DNA from: Flammeovirgaceae bacterium
Lineage (GTDB): Bacteria; Bacteroidota; Bacteroidia; Cytophagales; MED-G16
DNA: 6,769 nucleotides
Direction: 5' to 3'
Assembly (NCBI GenBank): GCA_002697405.1
Contig: NZVP01000033.1
Coordinates: 16,515-23,283, forward strand
Part shown: positions 1-6,429 of the stretch, in pieces
How the letters are laid out: each line of letters opens with the position of its first letter
Position numbering within the stretch: position 1 is the stretch's first letter
The notes under the pieces: model-generated
Told to the model about the DNA's origin: nothing
Seen by the model: the letters and a program-made list of their open reading frames with translations, nothing else
The model's database searches: none
Translations under genes and position numbers: made by a program

Positions 1-773
1 GCACTAGATAAATGTATTTCATTAGGATGCATTATTCCTATCATTGCAATCATTGTAAAAATGTATATAAAAACAGTAATAATTGTCCCTATCATAGTTG
101 ATCTAGGGATATTTTTATTTGGGTTAGATATTCTATCTGATGGAATTGATGAAGATTCTATACCTAGGAAAGCAAAAAATGTTAAAGTTGTTGTAATAGT
201 AATCGCTTTAAAATTTGTTTCTAAAGATAGATTTATAGGAAAGAAATTATTCAGATCAAAGAAATAAAATCCTAAAATTATAGTAGTAAATAAAGGAATA
301 ATTTTTAGTAATGTTGTTATCAGTTGAAAATTTCCTGTGTTTTTTATTCCATTATAATTAATTATTGCAATTAAAATGACTATAAATATTGACATGGGGA
401 TTGCGAATTCTGATTTATCATCAATATCTAAAAAAACAGATGAATAACTTGTGATTGCAATTGCTATACTAGCATTTACAAGTAAAATTGATATCCAATA
501 TCCCCAAATAACAAAAAAACCAACAAAGTCTCCAAAAATCGTTTCTAAATAGTCTATAGGGTTACTTTTTCCTTTGAAATTAATGGATATATTTCTGAAA
601 ATATTTGCAATTATTAAGGCCATAAAACCTGATAAAATCCATCCAAATATACTAATTGAACCATATTCAGACAGTGAAGCTGGTAACATGAAAATTCCAA
701 CACCAATCATATTACCTATTACAAGACTAATTGATTGTATGAGATTTAATTTTTCATTTTTTATTTTATCCAT
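1..773 (-). CDS. APC-superfamily amino acid permease, AdiC/CadB/PotE-like (partial, C-terminus beyond left edge)
   Basis: This is a membrane permease read leftwards from ATG at 773-771. It gives 257 residues plus two bases and runs off the window with no stop. TM1 carries GNMIGVGIF followed by MLP (residues 20-31), the unwound helix-1 motif of APC transporters. TM6 carries FFAFLGIESSS (199-209), then the cytoplasmic DRISNPNKNIPR loop (213-224). Both align well by eye with E. coli AdiC. Seven hydrophobic segments are visible (about 10-30, 41-60, 84-108, 122-140, 150-170, 192-209, 225-246), so about 58% of a 445-residue family member is present. Glu206 matches AdiC Glu208. Where AdiC has GSG in TM1 and Trp202 in TM6, this protein has GVG (24-26) and Phe200, so arginine/agmatine exchange should not be assumed. 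Likely role, inferred: inner-membrane uptake or exchange of an amino acid or amine. The next in-frame Met falls inside TM1, which fixes the start. It diverges from xylB across 40 bp. Confidence 0.88.
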   Translation of the reverse strand, partial: MDKIKNEKLNLIQSISLVIGNMIGVGIFMLPASLSEYGSISIFGWILSGFMALIIANIFRNISINFKGKSNPIDYLETIFGDFVGFFVIWGYWISILLVNASIAIAITSYSSVFLDIDDKSEFAIPMSIFIVILIAIINYNGIKNTGNFQLITTLLKIIPLFTTIILGFYFFDLNNFFPINLSLETNFKAITITTTLTFFAFLGIESSSIPSDRISNPNKNIPRSTMIGTIITVFIYIFTMIAMIGIMHPNEIHLSS

Positions 774-813
774 TGACTATCCTAATATAATATTTTTAAA
801 TTTATATTATCTC
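774..813. promoter_or_regulatory. Divergent promoter gap between the permease and xylB
   Basis: These 40 bases separate the two start codons and are almost pure A/T. Near matches to the Bacteroidota -7 box (TAnnTTTG) with only the final base off are TATTTTTA at 791-798 on plus and TAAATTTA at 797-804, which is self-complementary and so reads on both strands. A TATAAT lies at 786-791. ATAATAT (787-793) and ATATTAT (804-810) form a 7-10-7 inverted repeat. In such AT-rich sequence each of these can arise by chance. That both promoters sit here or just inside the flanking genes is inferred from gene orientation. Confidence 0.35.
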
Positions 814-2298
814 ATGCATACAAATGAAACAAAATACTTTATTGGGATCGACTTAGGTAGTTCTTTTATTAAGATGTCTTTATATGACTTTAATAATAAA
901 AAAGAAATAGATAGTATCACTTATCCTAAAAATGAAATGGAAATTATCTCTCAAAAAGAGGGTTGGGCAGAGCAAGATCCAAATTTATGGTGGGATAATA
1001 TAAAGCAATGCTTAAAATATCTAAAAGAAAGAAACGATTTATCTTTTGTGAAATCAATAGGTATATCATATCAAATGCATGGTCTTGTTGCTGTAGATAA
1101 AAATGGTAAAAGCTTATTCAATTCAATTATATGGTGTGATTCAAGAGCTATATCTATAGGTAATAAAGCATTAAAAAATTTAGATAATAAAGTTATTTCT
1201 AACTCCTTATTGAATTCGCCTGGAAATTTTACAGCTTCTAAAATTAGATGGATTAAAGAAAATAAACCAGAACTTTATTCTTCCATTTATAAATTCATGC
1301 TTCCTGGAGATTTTATTGTTTTTAAGCTATCAGGAAATATTACAACTACTCCTTTAGGCTTATCAGAAGGAATTATGTGGGATTTTGGAAAAAGAAATTT
1401 ATCAATGGATATCATAGAATATTTTGGCATTGAAAAAGAAAAAGTTCCAAAAGTGGTTCCTTCCATAGGATTACAGGATGTTGTATCTTATGATAATTGT
1501 ATGAGGTTTGGTTTTAGTGAATCTGTTTCTATAGCGTATAGAGCCGGTGATCAACCCAATAATGCTTTTTCACTCAGTGTTGTTAGTGACGGAGAAATTG
1601 CTGCTACTGCTGGAACTTCTGCTGTAATATATTGTGTTACAGAAAAAGATATAAGTGATCCTAAAAATAAAGTAAATACATTTTTACATTGTAATGATGA
1701 GAAAAATAAAAAAAGAAATGGTGTATTATTATGTATAAATGGATCAGGAATTGCATACTCATGGTTAAGAAAAACCCTTAAGTTTGATTCTTATCAAGAA
1801 ATGGATAATATATCTGAAAATGTTGATTCTAGTAAGGGGTTAACATTTTTTCCATTTGGTAATGGTTCAGAAAGACTTTTTAATAACAGTAAAAGTTTAA
1901 AATCAATGATTAATGGTTTAGATTTTAATAGACATAATGATTCACATATAATTAGAGCAGTATTAGAGGGTATTTCATTTTCACTATGTTATGGAATAGA
2001 ATATTTAAGAGAAATAGGGTTAAAGGTAGATATTATAAAAGTTGGTAATTCTAATTTATTTAAGAGTAAGATATTTAGAGAAATTTTTGTGAATATTTCA
2101 AATGCAAATTTACATCTTTATGATACTAATGGAGCTATGGGAGCAGCAAGAGGAGCTGCATTAGGAAATGGTGATTATAAAAACGAATCCGAAGCTTTTT
2201 CAGATTTAAAATTAATAGAAAAAATTATTCCTTTACATTCAAAAAGTTTAGAAGAGAGTTATAATAATTGGAAAAAATTATTAAATAAATTAATTTGA
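814..2298 (+). CDS. xylB: Xylulokinase (FGGY family carbohydrate kinase)
   Basis: This cytoplasmic enzyme phosphorylates D-xylulose with ATP to D-xylulose 5-phosphate, the second step of the xylose isomerase pathway. It is 494 residues long, normal for XylB. The N-terminal phosphate loop is GIDLGSS (11-17) with Asp13. The substrate region SYQMHGLVAV (85-94) and IIWCDSRA (105-112) is typical of xylulokinase. FTASKIRWIKEN (139-150) is close to FGGY signature 1. AGDQPNNAF (244-252) holds the probable catalytic base Asp246, followed by the ATP-site segment ATAGTSA (264-270). The C-terminal lobe shows KVGNSNLFKSKIF (409-421) and GAMGAARGAALG (440-451). The reading frame stays open upstream to 574, but those codons are antisense to the permease gene, and homology begins right after ATG 814, so 814 is the start. 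No Shine-Dalgarno is visible, as expected in Bacteroidota. Its TGA overlaps the xylA start region, and the partner confirms the sugar. Other FGGY kinases are unlikely. Confidence 0.95.
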   Translation: MHTNETKYFIGIDLGSSFIKMSLYDFNNKKEIDSITYPKNEMEIISQKEGWAEQDPNLWWDNIKQCLKYLKERNDLSFVKSIGISYQMHGLVAVDKNGKSLFNSIIWCDSRAISIGNKALKNLDNKVISNSLLNSPGNFTASKIRWIKENKPELYSSIYKFMLPGDFIVFKLSGNITTTPLGLSEGIMWDFGKRNLSMDIIEYFGIEKEKVPKVVPSIGLQDVVSYDNCMRFGFSESVSIAYRAGDQPNNAFSLSVVSDGEIAATAGTSAVIYCVTEKDISDPKNKVNTFLHCNDEKNKKRNGVLLCINGSGIAYSWLRKTLKFDSYQEMDNISENVDSSKGLTFFPFGNGSERLFNNSKSLKSMINGLDFNRHNDSHIIRAVLEGISFSLCYGIEYLREIGLKVDIIKVGNSNLFKSKIFREIFVNISNANLHLYDTNGAMGAARGAALGNGDYKNESEAFSDLKLIEKIIPLHSKSLEESYNNWKKLLNKLI

Positions 2299-3635
2299 AT
2301 ACTGTGGAAGTCATAAAAGGTAAACAAGAATATTTTAAAGGAATAAATCAAATAAAATTTGAAGGTGAATCATCAGAAAACCCTCTTTCTTATAGATATT
2401 ATGATAAGAATAGGATTGTTTTAGGTAAGCCTATGAAAGACCATTTTAAGTTTGCAGTAGCGTATTGGCATTCATTTGGTAATTTAGGTAATGATCCATT
2501 TGGAATAGGAACAAAAAATTTCCCTTGGTTATATTCAGGAGATGCTTATCAAAGAGCGTATGATAAAATGGATGCAGCCTTTGAATTTATTTCAAAACTC
2601 AATCTAAATTATTTTTGTTTCCATGATTTTGATTTAATTGATGAGGGGGCTTCTTTAACTGAATCAACCAATAGACTTGAAAAAATAACAGATTACTGTA
2701 ATTTGAAAATTAATGAATCTAAAATTAAACCACTTTGGGGAACAGCAAATTTATTCTCAAATCCTAGATATATGAATGGTGCCGCTACAAATCCTAATTT
2801 TGAAATCGTTTCAATTGCTGGGGCTCAAGTTAAAAATGCAATTGATGCAACAATTAAGCTAAAGGGTGAGAATTATGTTTTTTGGGGAGGAAGAGAGGGT
2901 TATATGTCTTTGCTAAATACAAACATGAAAAAAGAACTTGATAATCTGGCTACATTTCTACATATGGCTAAGGACTATGGAAGATCTAATGGTTTTAAAG
3001 GTCATTTCTTTATTGAGCCAAAGCCAATGGAACCATCAAAACATCAGTATGATTATGATGCTGCTACTGTGATTGGATTTTTGAGAGAATATGATCTTAT
3101 GGATGATTTTAAATTAAATATTGAAGTAAATCACGCAACTCTTGCAAGCCATACGTTTGATCATGAATTACAAGTTGCAGCAAATGCTGATATGCTTGGA
3201 AGCATTGATGCAAATAGAGGAGATTATCAAAATGGATGGGATACTGATCAATTCCCAAATAATATTTATGAGATAATTGAGGCATTGCTTATTATTATTA
3301 GATCTGGAGGAATAAAAGGAGGAGGTATAAACTTTGACGCTAAAACTAGAAGAAACTCAACTGACTTGATTGATTTATTTCATGCTCATATTGGAGCGAT
3401 TGATTTATTTGCAAGATCATTAATTATAGTAGAAAAAATAATCAATGATTCTGAGTACTCGGATTTGATTAAAGATAAGTACTCATCTTTTGATTCTGGT
3501 TTTGGTAAAGAATTTTCTGAAAAAAAACTAAGCCTTAATGATCTTTTTAATCATTCTTTAAATTTGGATAACTCTAAACTTATATCTGGAAGGCAAGAAT
3601 ATTTTGAAAATTTAATTAATAGATATATTAAATAA
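2295..3635 (+). CDS. xylA: Xylose isomerase
   Basis: This cytoplasmic metal-dependent TIM-barrel enzyme interconverts D-xylose and D-xylulose. Numbered from the TTG at 2295 (446 residues), every active-site position is present at a constant +9 offset from E. coli XylA: His110 and Asp113 in CFHDFD, Glu241 and Lys243 in IEPKP, Glu277 and His280 in NIEVNH, Asp305 in SIDANRGD, Asp316 and Asp318 in WDTDQF, and Asp348 in NFDAK. VFWGGREGY (195-203) and the C-terminal SGRQE (431-435) are also family hallmarks. Length is full (E. coli 440), so this is the long class II form. The start is unsettled: TTG 2295 overlaps the xylB stop as TTGA, while GTG 2304 (codon 4) would give 443 residues and an N-terminus nearer to flavobacterial relatives. 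Either way it is translated directly behind xylB. The order xylB-xylA is tight, and transcription ends at the hairpin 100 bases downstream. Confidence 0.96.
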   Translation: MNTVEVIKGKQEYFKGINQIKFEGESSENPLSYRYYDKNRIVLGKPMKDHFKFAVAYWHSFGNLGNDPFGIGTKNFPWLYSGDAYQRAYDKMDAAFEFISKLNLNYFCFHDFDLIDEGASLTESTNRLEKITDYCNLKINESKIKPLWGTANLFSNPRYMNGAATNPNFEIVSIAGAQVKNAIDATIKLKGENYVFWGGREGYMSLLNTNMKKELDNLATFLHMAKDYGRSNGFKGHFFIEPKPMEPSKHQYDYDAATVIGFLREYDLMDDFKLNIEVNHATLASHTFDHELQVAANADMLGSIDANRGDYQNGWDTDQFPNNIYEIIEALLIIIRSGGIKGGGINFDAKTRRNSTDLIDLFHAHIGAIDLFARSLIIVEKIINDSEYSDLIKDKYSSFDSGFGKEFSEKKLSLNDLFNHSLNLDNSKLISGRQEYFENLINRYIK

Positions 3636-3663
3636 ATTATAAATAAATTATTATTTAGAGGGA

Positions 3664-3676
3664 TACTGTAACAGTA
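3664..3676. repeat. 13-bp palindrome in the xylA 3' untranslated region
   Basis: TACTGT (3664-3669) and ACAGTA (3671-3676) are perfect inverted repeats around a single A. The 1-nt spacer is too short for an RNA hairpin with the full stem, so if functional it would more likely be a DNA-binding half-site pair. It lies 29 bp after the xylA stop, in a small patch less AT-rich than its surroundings. No function can be assigned. Confidence 0.3.
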
Positions 3677-3734
3677 GATTACGAATCGTCGTTATTTATG
3701 TAAGACAAATATTTTTTAGTTAGTTTGGTTTGTG

Positions 3735-3765
3735 AAGCACTTGAATCCTTCAAGTGCTTTTTTTT
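3735..3765 (+). terminator. Rho-independent terminator of xylBA
   Basis: AAGCACTTGAA (3735-3745) pairs perfectly with TTCAAGTGCTT (3749-3759) across a TCC loop, and the arm runs into eight consecutive T residues (3758-3765). This is a textbook intrinsic terminator for the plus-strand xylB-xylA transcript. On the minus strand the hairpin directly follows the stop of the convergent antiporter gene, but no T-run follows it there (CACAAACC), so a bidirectional role is doubtful. Confidence 0.92.
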
Positions 3766-5215
3766 ATATACCAATACCAATAATTAAATAAAATATACTT
3801 GTAATTACACCTGCTAGAATAGCATAAGGCAACTGTGTTTTTACATGATCAATATGGTCACTTGCAGAAGCCATTGAAGAAATAACAGAAGTGTCAGAAA
3901 TAGGAGAACAATGATCTCCAAAAAGTCCACCACCAAGAGCTGCAGCAATTGCTATGGAACTATTTATACCCATCTCATTTGAAATAGGGACTGCTATAGC
4001 AAGCATTATAGCAAATGTTCCCCATGATGTACCAGTTGAAAAAGAAATAAAACAACTTGTTACAAACAGTAATAATGGAACCAATTTTGGTGAAAGGACA
4101 CCTCTCAACTCATTAGAAACATAAATTCCTGTTCCTAAATCCTTACATATATTACCGATTGTAAATGCTAACATTATCAATAATGATAACTGCATCATAC
4201 CAGACATCCCCTTTATTGAGTATGAAACTACTTCTTTAACTGATAATATACCTTTAATTACATAATAAATCGACGCAATAATAATTGAAAGAATTACTGA
4301 ATAAAGAACCGAGGTTGATCCAGATGAGTTTTCAAGAATTTCAAAGAAACTGATATTTTCTTTACTTGCATCATAACCTGTGTAGAAAAGCATTAATATC
4401 ATAATAATTACCATTGATACTAATGGTAAAAACATATTGAATGAATTGGTTTTTATTCCTTTTTTTGTTTTTGCAACTGTTATTTCTTCTGAAACCATTG
4501 GGCTTGATCCTTTATCAAATAATAAGCCTCCTTTTGTTCTTTTTTCCGCTTTCTTCATTAAACCAAAATCCTTACCGGATATAATTATTATGAGTAAAAT
4601 TATAATTACTAATACAGGATAAAAATTATATTTCATAGCAGAAAGTAACTCACCAAATGGTTTTTCAATACCTTGTACTGAAAGGATTCCTATTATATAT
4701 GCACCCCATCCATTAAAAGGAATCAATAATTTAGAAGGCGCTGATGTTGAATCTGCTATGTATGCTAGTTTTTCTCTAGAAATTTTGAGTTTATCGAATA
4801 ATGGTCTAAAAATAGTTCCAACAGTCAAAGCAGATATATTTGATTCAACAAATAATAAAAAACCAGTTAATGAAGCATATAATTGAACTCTTTTTTTGTT
4901 TTTTTTATTATTTACAGAAAGTTTTTTTTGAAAACTATTTATAAATCCTTCAACTCCACCGGTTACTTGAATAAGTGTTATTAATGAGCCAACTAAAAAA
5001 GTGAAAAAAACTACTCTTGTATTTCCTGGATCATTAAAAACCTTAACAATACTTTCAATAGTTAATAGAATTCCATGAATAGGATTCCAGTTTCCAATGA
5101 TTAATCCTCCAAAAAAAATACCAGTTAATAAGGAAATAAAAACTTGTTTTGTTCTAATTGCAAGAATGATAGCAATAATTGGAGGAATTAAAGAAAGAAA
5201 ACCATAGTTATCCAT
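3764..5215 (-). CDS. Na+/H+ antiporter, NhaC family
   Basis: This is a polytopic inner-membrane protein of 483 residues with about 11-12 hydrophobic segments. By family it would exchange Na+ (or another substrate) for protons. The C-terminal half carries the diagnostic NhaC-family signatures: SFSTGTSWGTFAI (391-403), GGGLFGDHCSPISDTSV (428-444) and ASDHIDHVKTQLPYA (451-465). The N-terminal half has SLLTGIFFGGLIIGNW (28-43) and FVESNISALTVGT (122-134). A charged cytoplasmic-type loop spans about 214-258 and a Lys/Asn-rich loop 97-109. Length is usual for the family. The start is ATG at 5215-5213; MDNYGFLSLIPPI leads straight into TM1. The gene is convergent with xylBA and divergent from the hydrolase across 38 bp. 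The family also includes malate/lactate-coupled antiporters (MleN) and transporters of unknown substrate, so the exact substrate stays open and no gene symbol is given. Confidence 0.9.
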   Translation of the reverse strand: MDNYGFLSLIPPIIAIILAIRTKQVFISLLTGIFFGGLIIGNWNPIHGILLTIESIVKVFNDPGNTRVVFFTFLVGSLITLIQVTGGVEGFINSFQKKLSVNNKKNKKRVQLYASLTGFLLFVESNISALTVGTIFRPLFDKLKISREKLAYIADSTSAPSKLLIPFNGWGAYIIGILSVQGIEKPFGELLSAMKYNFYPVLVIIILLIIIISGKDFGLMKKAEKRTKGGLLFDKGSSPMVSEEITVAKTKKGIKTNSFNMFLPLVSMVIIMILMLFYTGYDASKENISFFEILENSSGSTSVLYSVILSIIIASIYYVIKGILSVKEVVSYSIKGMSGMMQLSLLIMLAFTIGNICKDLGTGIYVSNELRGVLSPKLVPLLLFVTSCFISFSTGTSWGTFAIMLAIAVPISNEMGINSSIAIAAALGGGLFGDHCSPISDTSVISSMASASDHIDHVKTQLPYAILAGVITSIFYLIIGIGI

Positions 5216-5229
5216 AAGTCAATATTAAT

Positions 5230-5237
5230 TAAATTTG
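5230..5237 (+). promoter_or_regulatory. Candidate Bacteroidota -7 box for the hydrolase operon
   Basis: TAAATTTG is an exact match to the Bacteroidota -7 consensus TAnnTTTG and lies 16 bp before the ATG at 5254, giving a predicted 5' leader of about 10 nt. No clear -33 TTG is found at the proper distance upstream, which lowers confidence. Confidence 0.4.
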
Positions 5238-5248
5238 TTTCAACAAAT
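5233..5248. repeat. Perfect 7-2-7 inverted repeat in the divergent gap
   Basis: ATTTGTT (5233-5239) and AACAAAT (5242-5248) are exact inverted repeats separated by TC, centred in the 38-bp gap between the antiporter and hydrolase genes. It could be an operator controlling both. It could also be a by-product of two facing -7 boxes, each ending in ATTTG. Confidence 0.4.
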
Positions 5249-5251
5249 ATC
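5244..5251 (-). promoter_or_regulatory. Candidate -7 box for the antiporter gene
   Basis: Read on the minus strand, GATATTTG matches seven of the eight positions expected for TAnnTTTG (first base G instead of T). It lies 28 bp upstream of the ATG at 5215, which would give a leader of about 20 nt. No -33 TTG is evident, so this is tentative. Confidence 0.3.
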
Positions 5252-5253
5252 AA

Positions 5254-6429
5254 ATGAATAAAATTAAATCTTACTTCTTTCTATTTCTATTTTTATTCTC
5301 TTGTAATACCCAAGATGAAATTACAAGAACCCATATAGATACTTATACTAAGTTATTTTCTATTTCAAAAGATAATATTTTAGAAATTGTTCAAAATTCA
5401 GAATTTCAAAACCTTAAAGATTATTTAAAGCATGATATTAGTCTTTATACAATTACTTATAATACGGTTTACAAAGGTCAAAATATTAAAGCTTCTGGTT
5501 TAGTTGCTTTTCCTGATACAGAAGCAGGAATGCCTATATTAAATTTTAATCATGGTACTACTTCTCTTCATGCAGATGCACCAACAGAGGATTTGATTCA
5601 GTACAGCTTCTTTGCAAATGCTGCTAGTGCTGGATATATTTTTGTAATCCCTGATTATTTAGGGTTTGGTGTATCAGATAATATTGTTCACCCTTATTAC
5701 AGATCGGATATAACTGGTCAAACGGTTGTAGACATGATAAGAGCCACAAAAGAATTGGCAGCTATTGAAGGGTATAACTTTAATGGAGATGTATTTCTCT
5801 CTGGGTACTCAGAGGGAGGATTTGCTACCATGTCTGCACATCACAATATAGAAAACAATAATTATTCTGGATTAAATTTAGTAGCGTCAGCGCCTGCTGC
5901 AGGAGGATATGATATAACTGGTATGTTAAATTATTTTTTATCAAAAGAAACCTATCATGTGCCTTATTACATAGCTTATGTTGCTATTGGTTATAAAACT
6001 TCTTATGATTGGAATCTTCCTTTATCTTCAATATTTAATGAACCGTATGCTTCAATTATTCCAGAGTATTTTAATGGAAAATATTCAGGATATGAAATTA
6101 ATTCTGTTTTGACAGATGATATAAGCGAATTACTTACGGAAAATTTTATAAATAATATTTATAATGATCCAGATTTAAAAATTATTGTAGATGCATTCGA
6201 AGAGAATAGTTTAAATCAATGGGTACCTAAAAATAAAATGATTATGTACCATGGCACCGATGATATTACTGTTCCATATCAGAATTCTGTAGATACTTAT
6301 AATGATTTTATTTCTTTAGGAGCTAATAAAAATAATATTGATTTTATTGATTTGATTGGTGAAAATCACTCTTCAGGTTCACTTCCTTATATAGTTGATT
6401 TATTTGATAAATTTGAACAATTAAAATAA
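5254..6429 (+). CDS. Lipoprotein alpha/beta hydrolase (secretory lipase/esterase type)
   Basis: This is a 391-residue envelope hydrolase, probably an esterase or lipase. The N-terminus is a lipoprotein signal: MNKIKSYFFLFLFLFSC with lipidation expected at Cys17 (LFSC; Phe at -2 is unusual but tolerable). The mature protein has an alpha/beta-hydrolase core: an oxyanion-type HG at 100-101 (NFNHGTTS), DYLGFGVSD (134-142), the nucleophile elbow GYSEGG (184-189) with Ser186, the acid Asp337 in HGTDDITVP (333-341), and the probable catalytic His372 in GENHSSG (369-375). A lid-like insert of about 110 residues lies between 220 and 330. The arrangement resembles the secretory lipase (LIP) family and related Bacteroidota lipoprotein hydrolases. 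The substrate is unknown: lipid esters, or acyl groups on polysaccharide, are both possible. It reads away from the antiporter gene, and its stop overlaps the next start by one base, so the two are co-translated. Confidence 0.85.
   Translation: MNKIKSYFFLFLFLFSCNTQDEITRTHIDTYTKLFSISKDNILEIVQNSEFQNLKDYLKHDISLYTITYNTVYKGQNIKASGLVAFPDTEAGMPILNFNHGTTSLHADAPTEDLIQYSFFANAASAGYIFVIPDYLGFGVSDNIVHPYYRSDITGQTVVDMIRATKELAAIEGYNFNGDVFLSGYSEGGFATMSAHHNIENNNYSGLNLVASAPAAGGYDITGMLNYFLSKETYHVPYYIAYVAIGYKTSYDWNLPLSSIFNEPYASIIPEYFNGKYSGYEINSVLTDDISELLTENFINNIYNDPDLKIIVDAFEENSLNQWVPKNKMIMYHGTDDITVPYQNSVDTYNDFISLGANKNNIDFIDLIGENHSSGSLPYIVDLFDKFEQLK

Noticed and set aside
61..267. Open frame of 68 codons on the plus strand
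   Set aside because: It lies antisense within the APC permease gene, whose minus-strand translation shows clear family motifs. It is a shadow frame.
773..791. TTGACT (773-778) and TATAAT (786-791) as a sigma-70 promoter for xylB
   Set aside because: The spacing is only 7 bp instead of about 17, and Bacteroidota use a different consensus (TTG / TAnnTTTG).
574..813. 80-codon N-terminal extension of the xylulokinase frame
   Set aside because: These codons are mostly antisense to the permease start region, and kinase homology begins at ATG 814. A 574-residue XylB would be far longer than the family norm.
2322..3608. GKQEYF near the XylA N-terminus and GRQEYF near the C-terminus, looking like an internal repeat
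   Set aside because: Each segment matches the expected conserved sequence at its own position in the XylA family, so the similarity is coincidental.
3735..3759. The terminator hairpin as an attachment site or mobile-element end
   Set aside because: No second copy, integrase or transposase is present, and the stem followed by a T-run is fully explained as an intrinsic terminator.
4437..4622. Open frame of 61 codons on the plus strand
   Set aside because: It is antisense to the NhaC-family gene and has no recognisable features.
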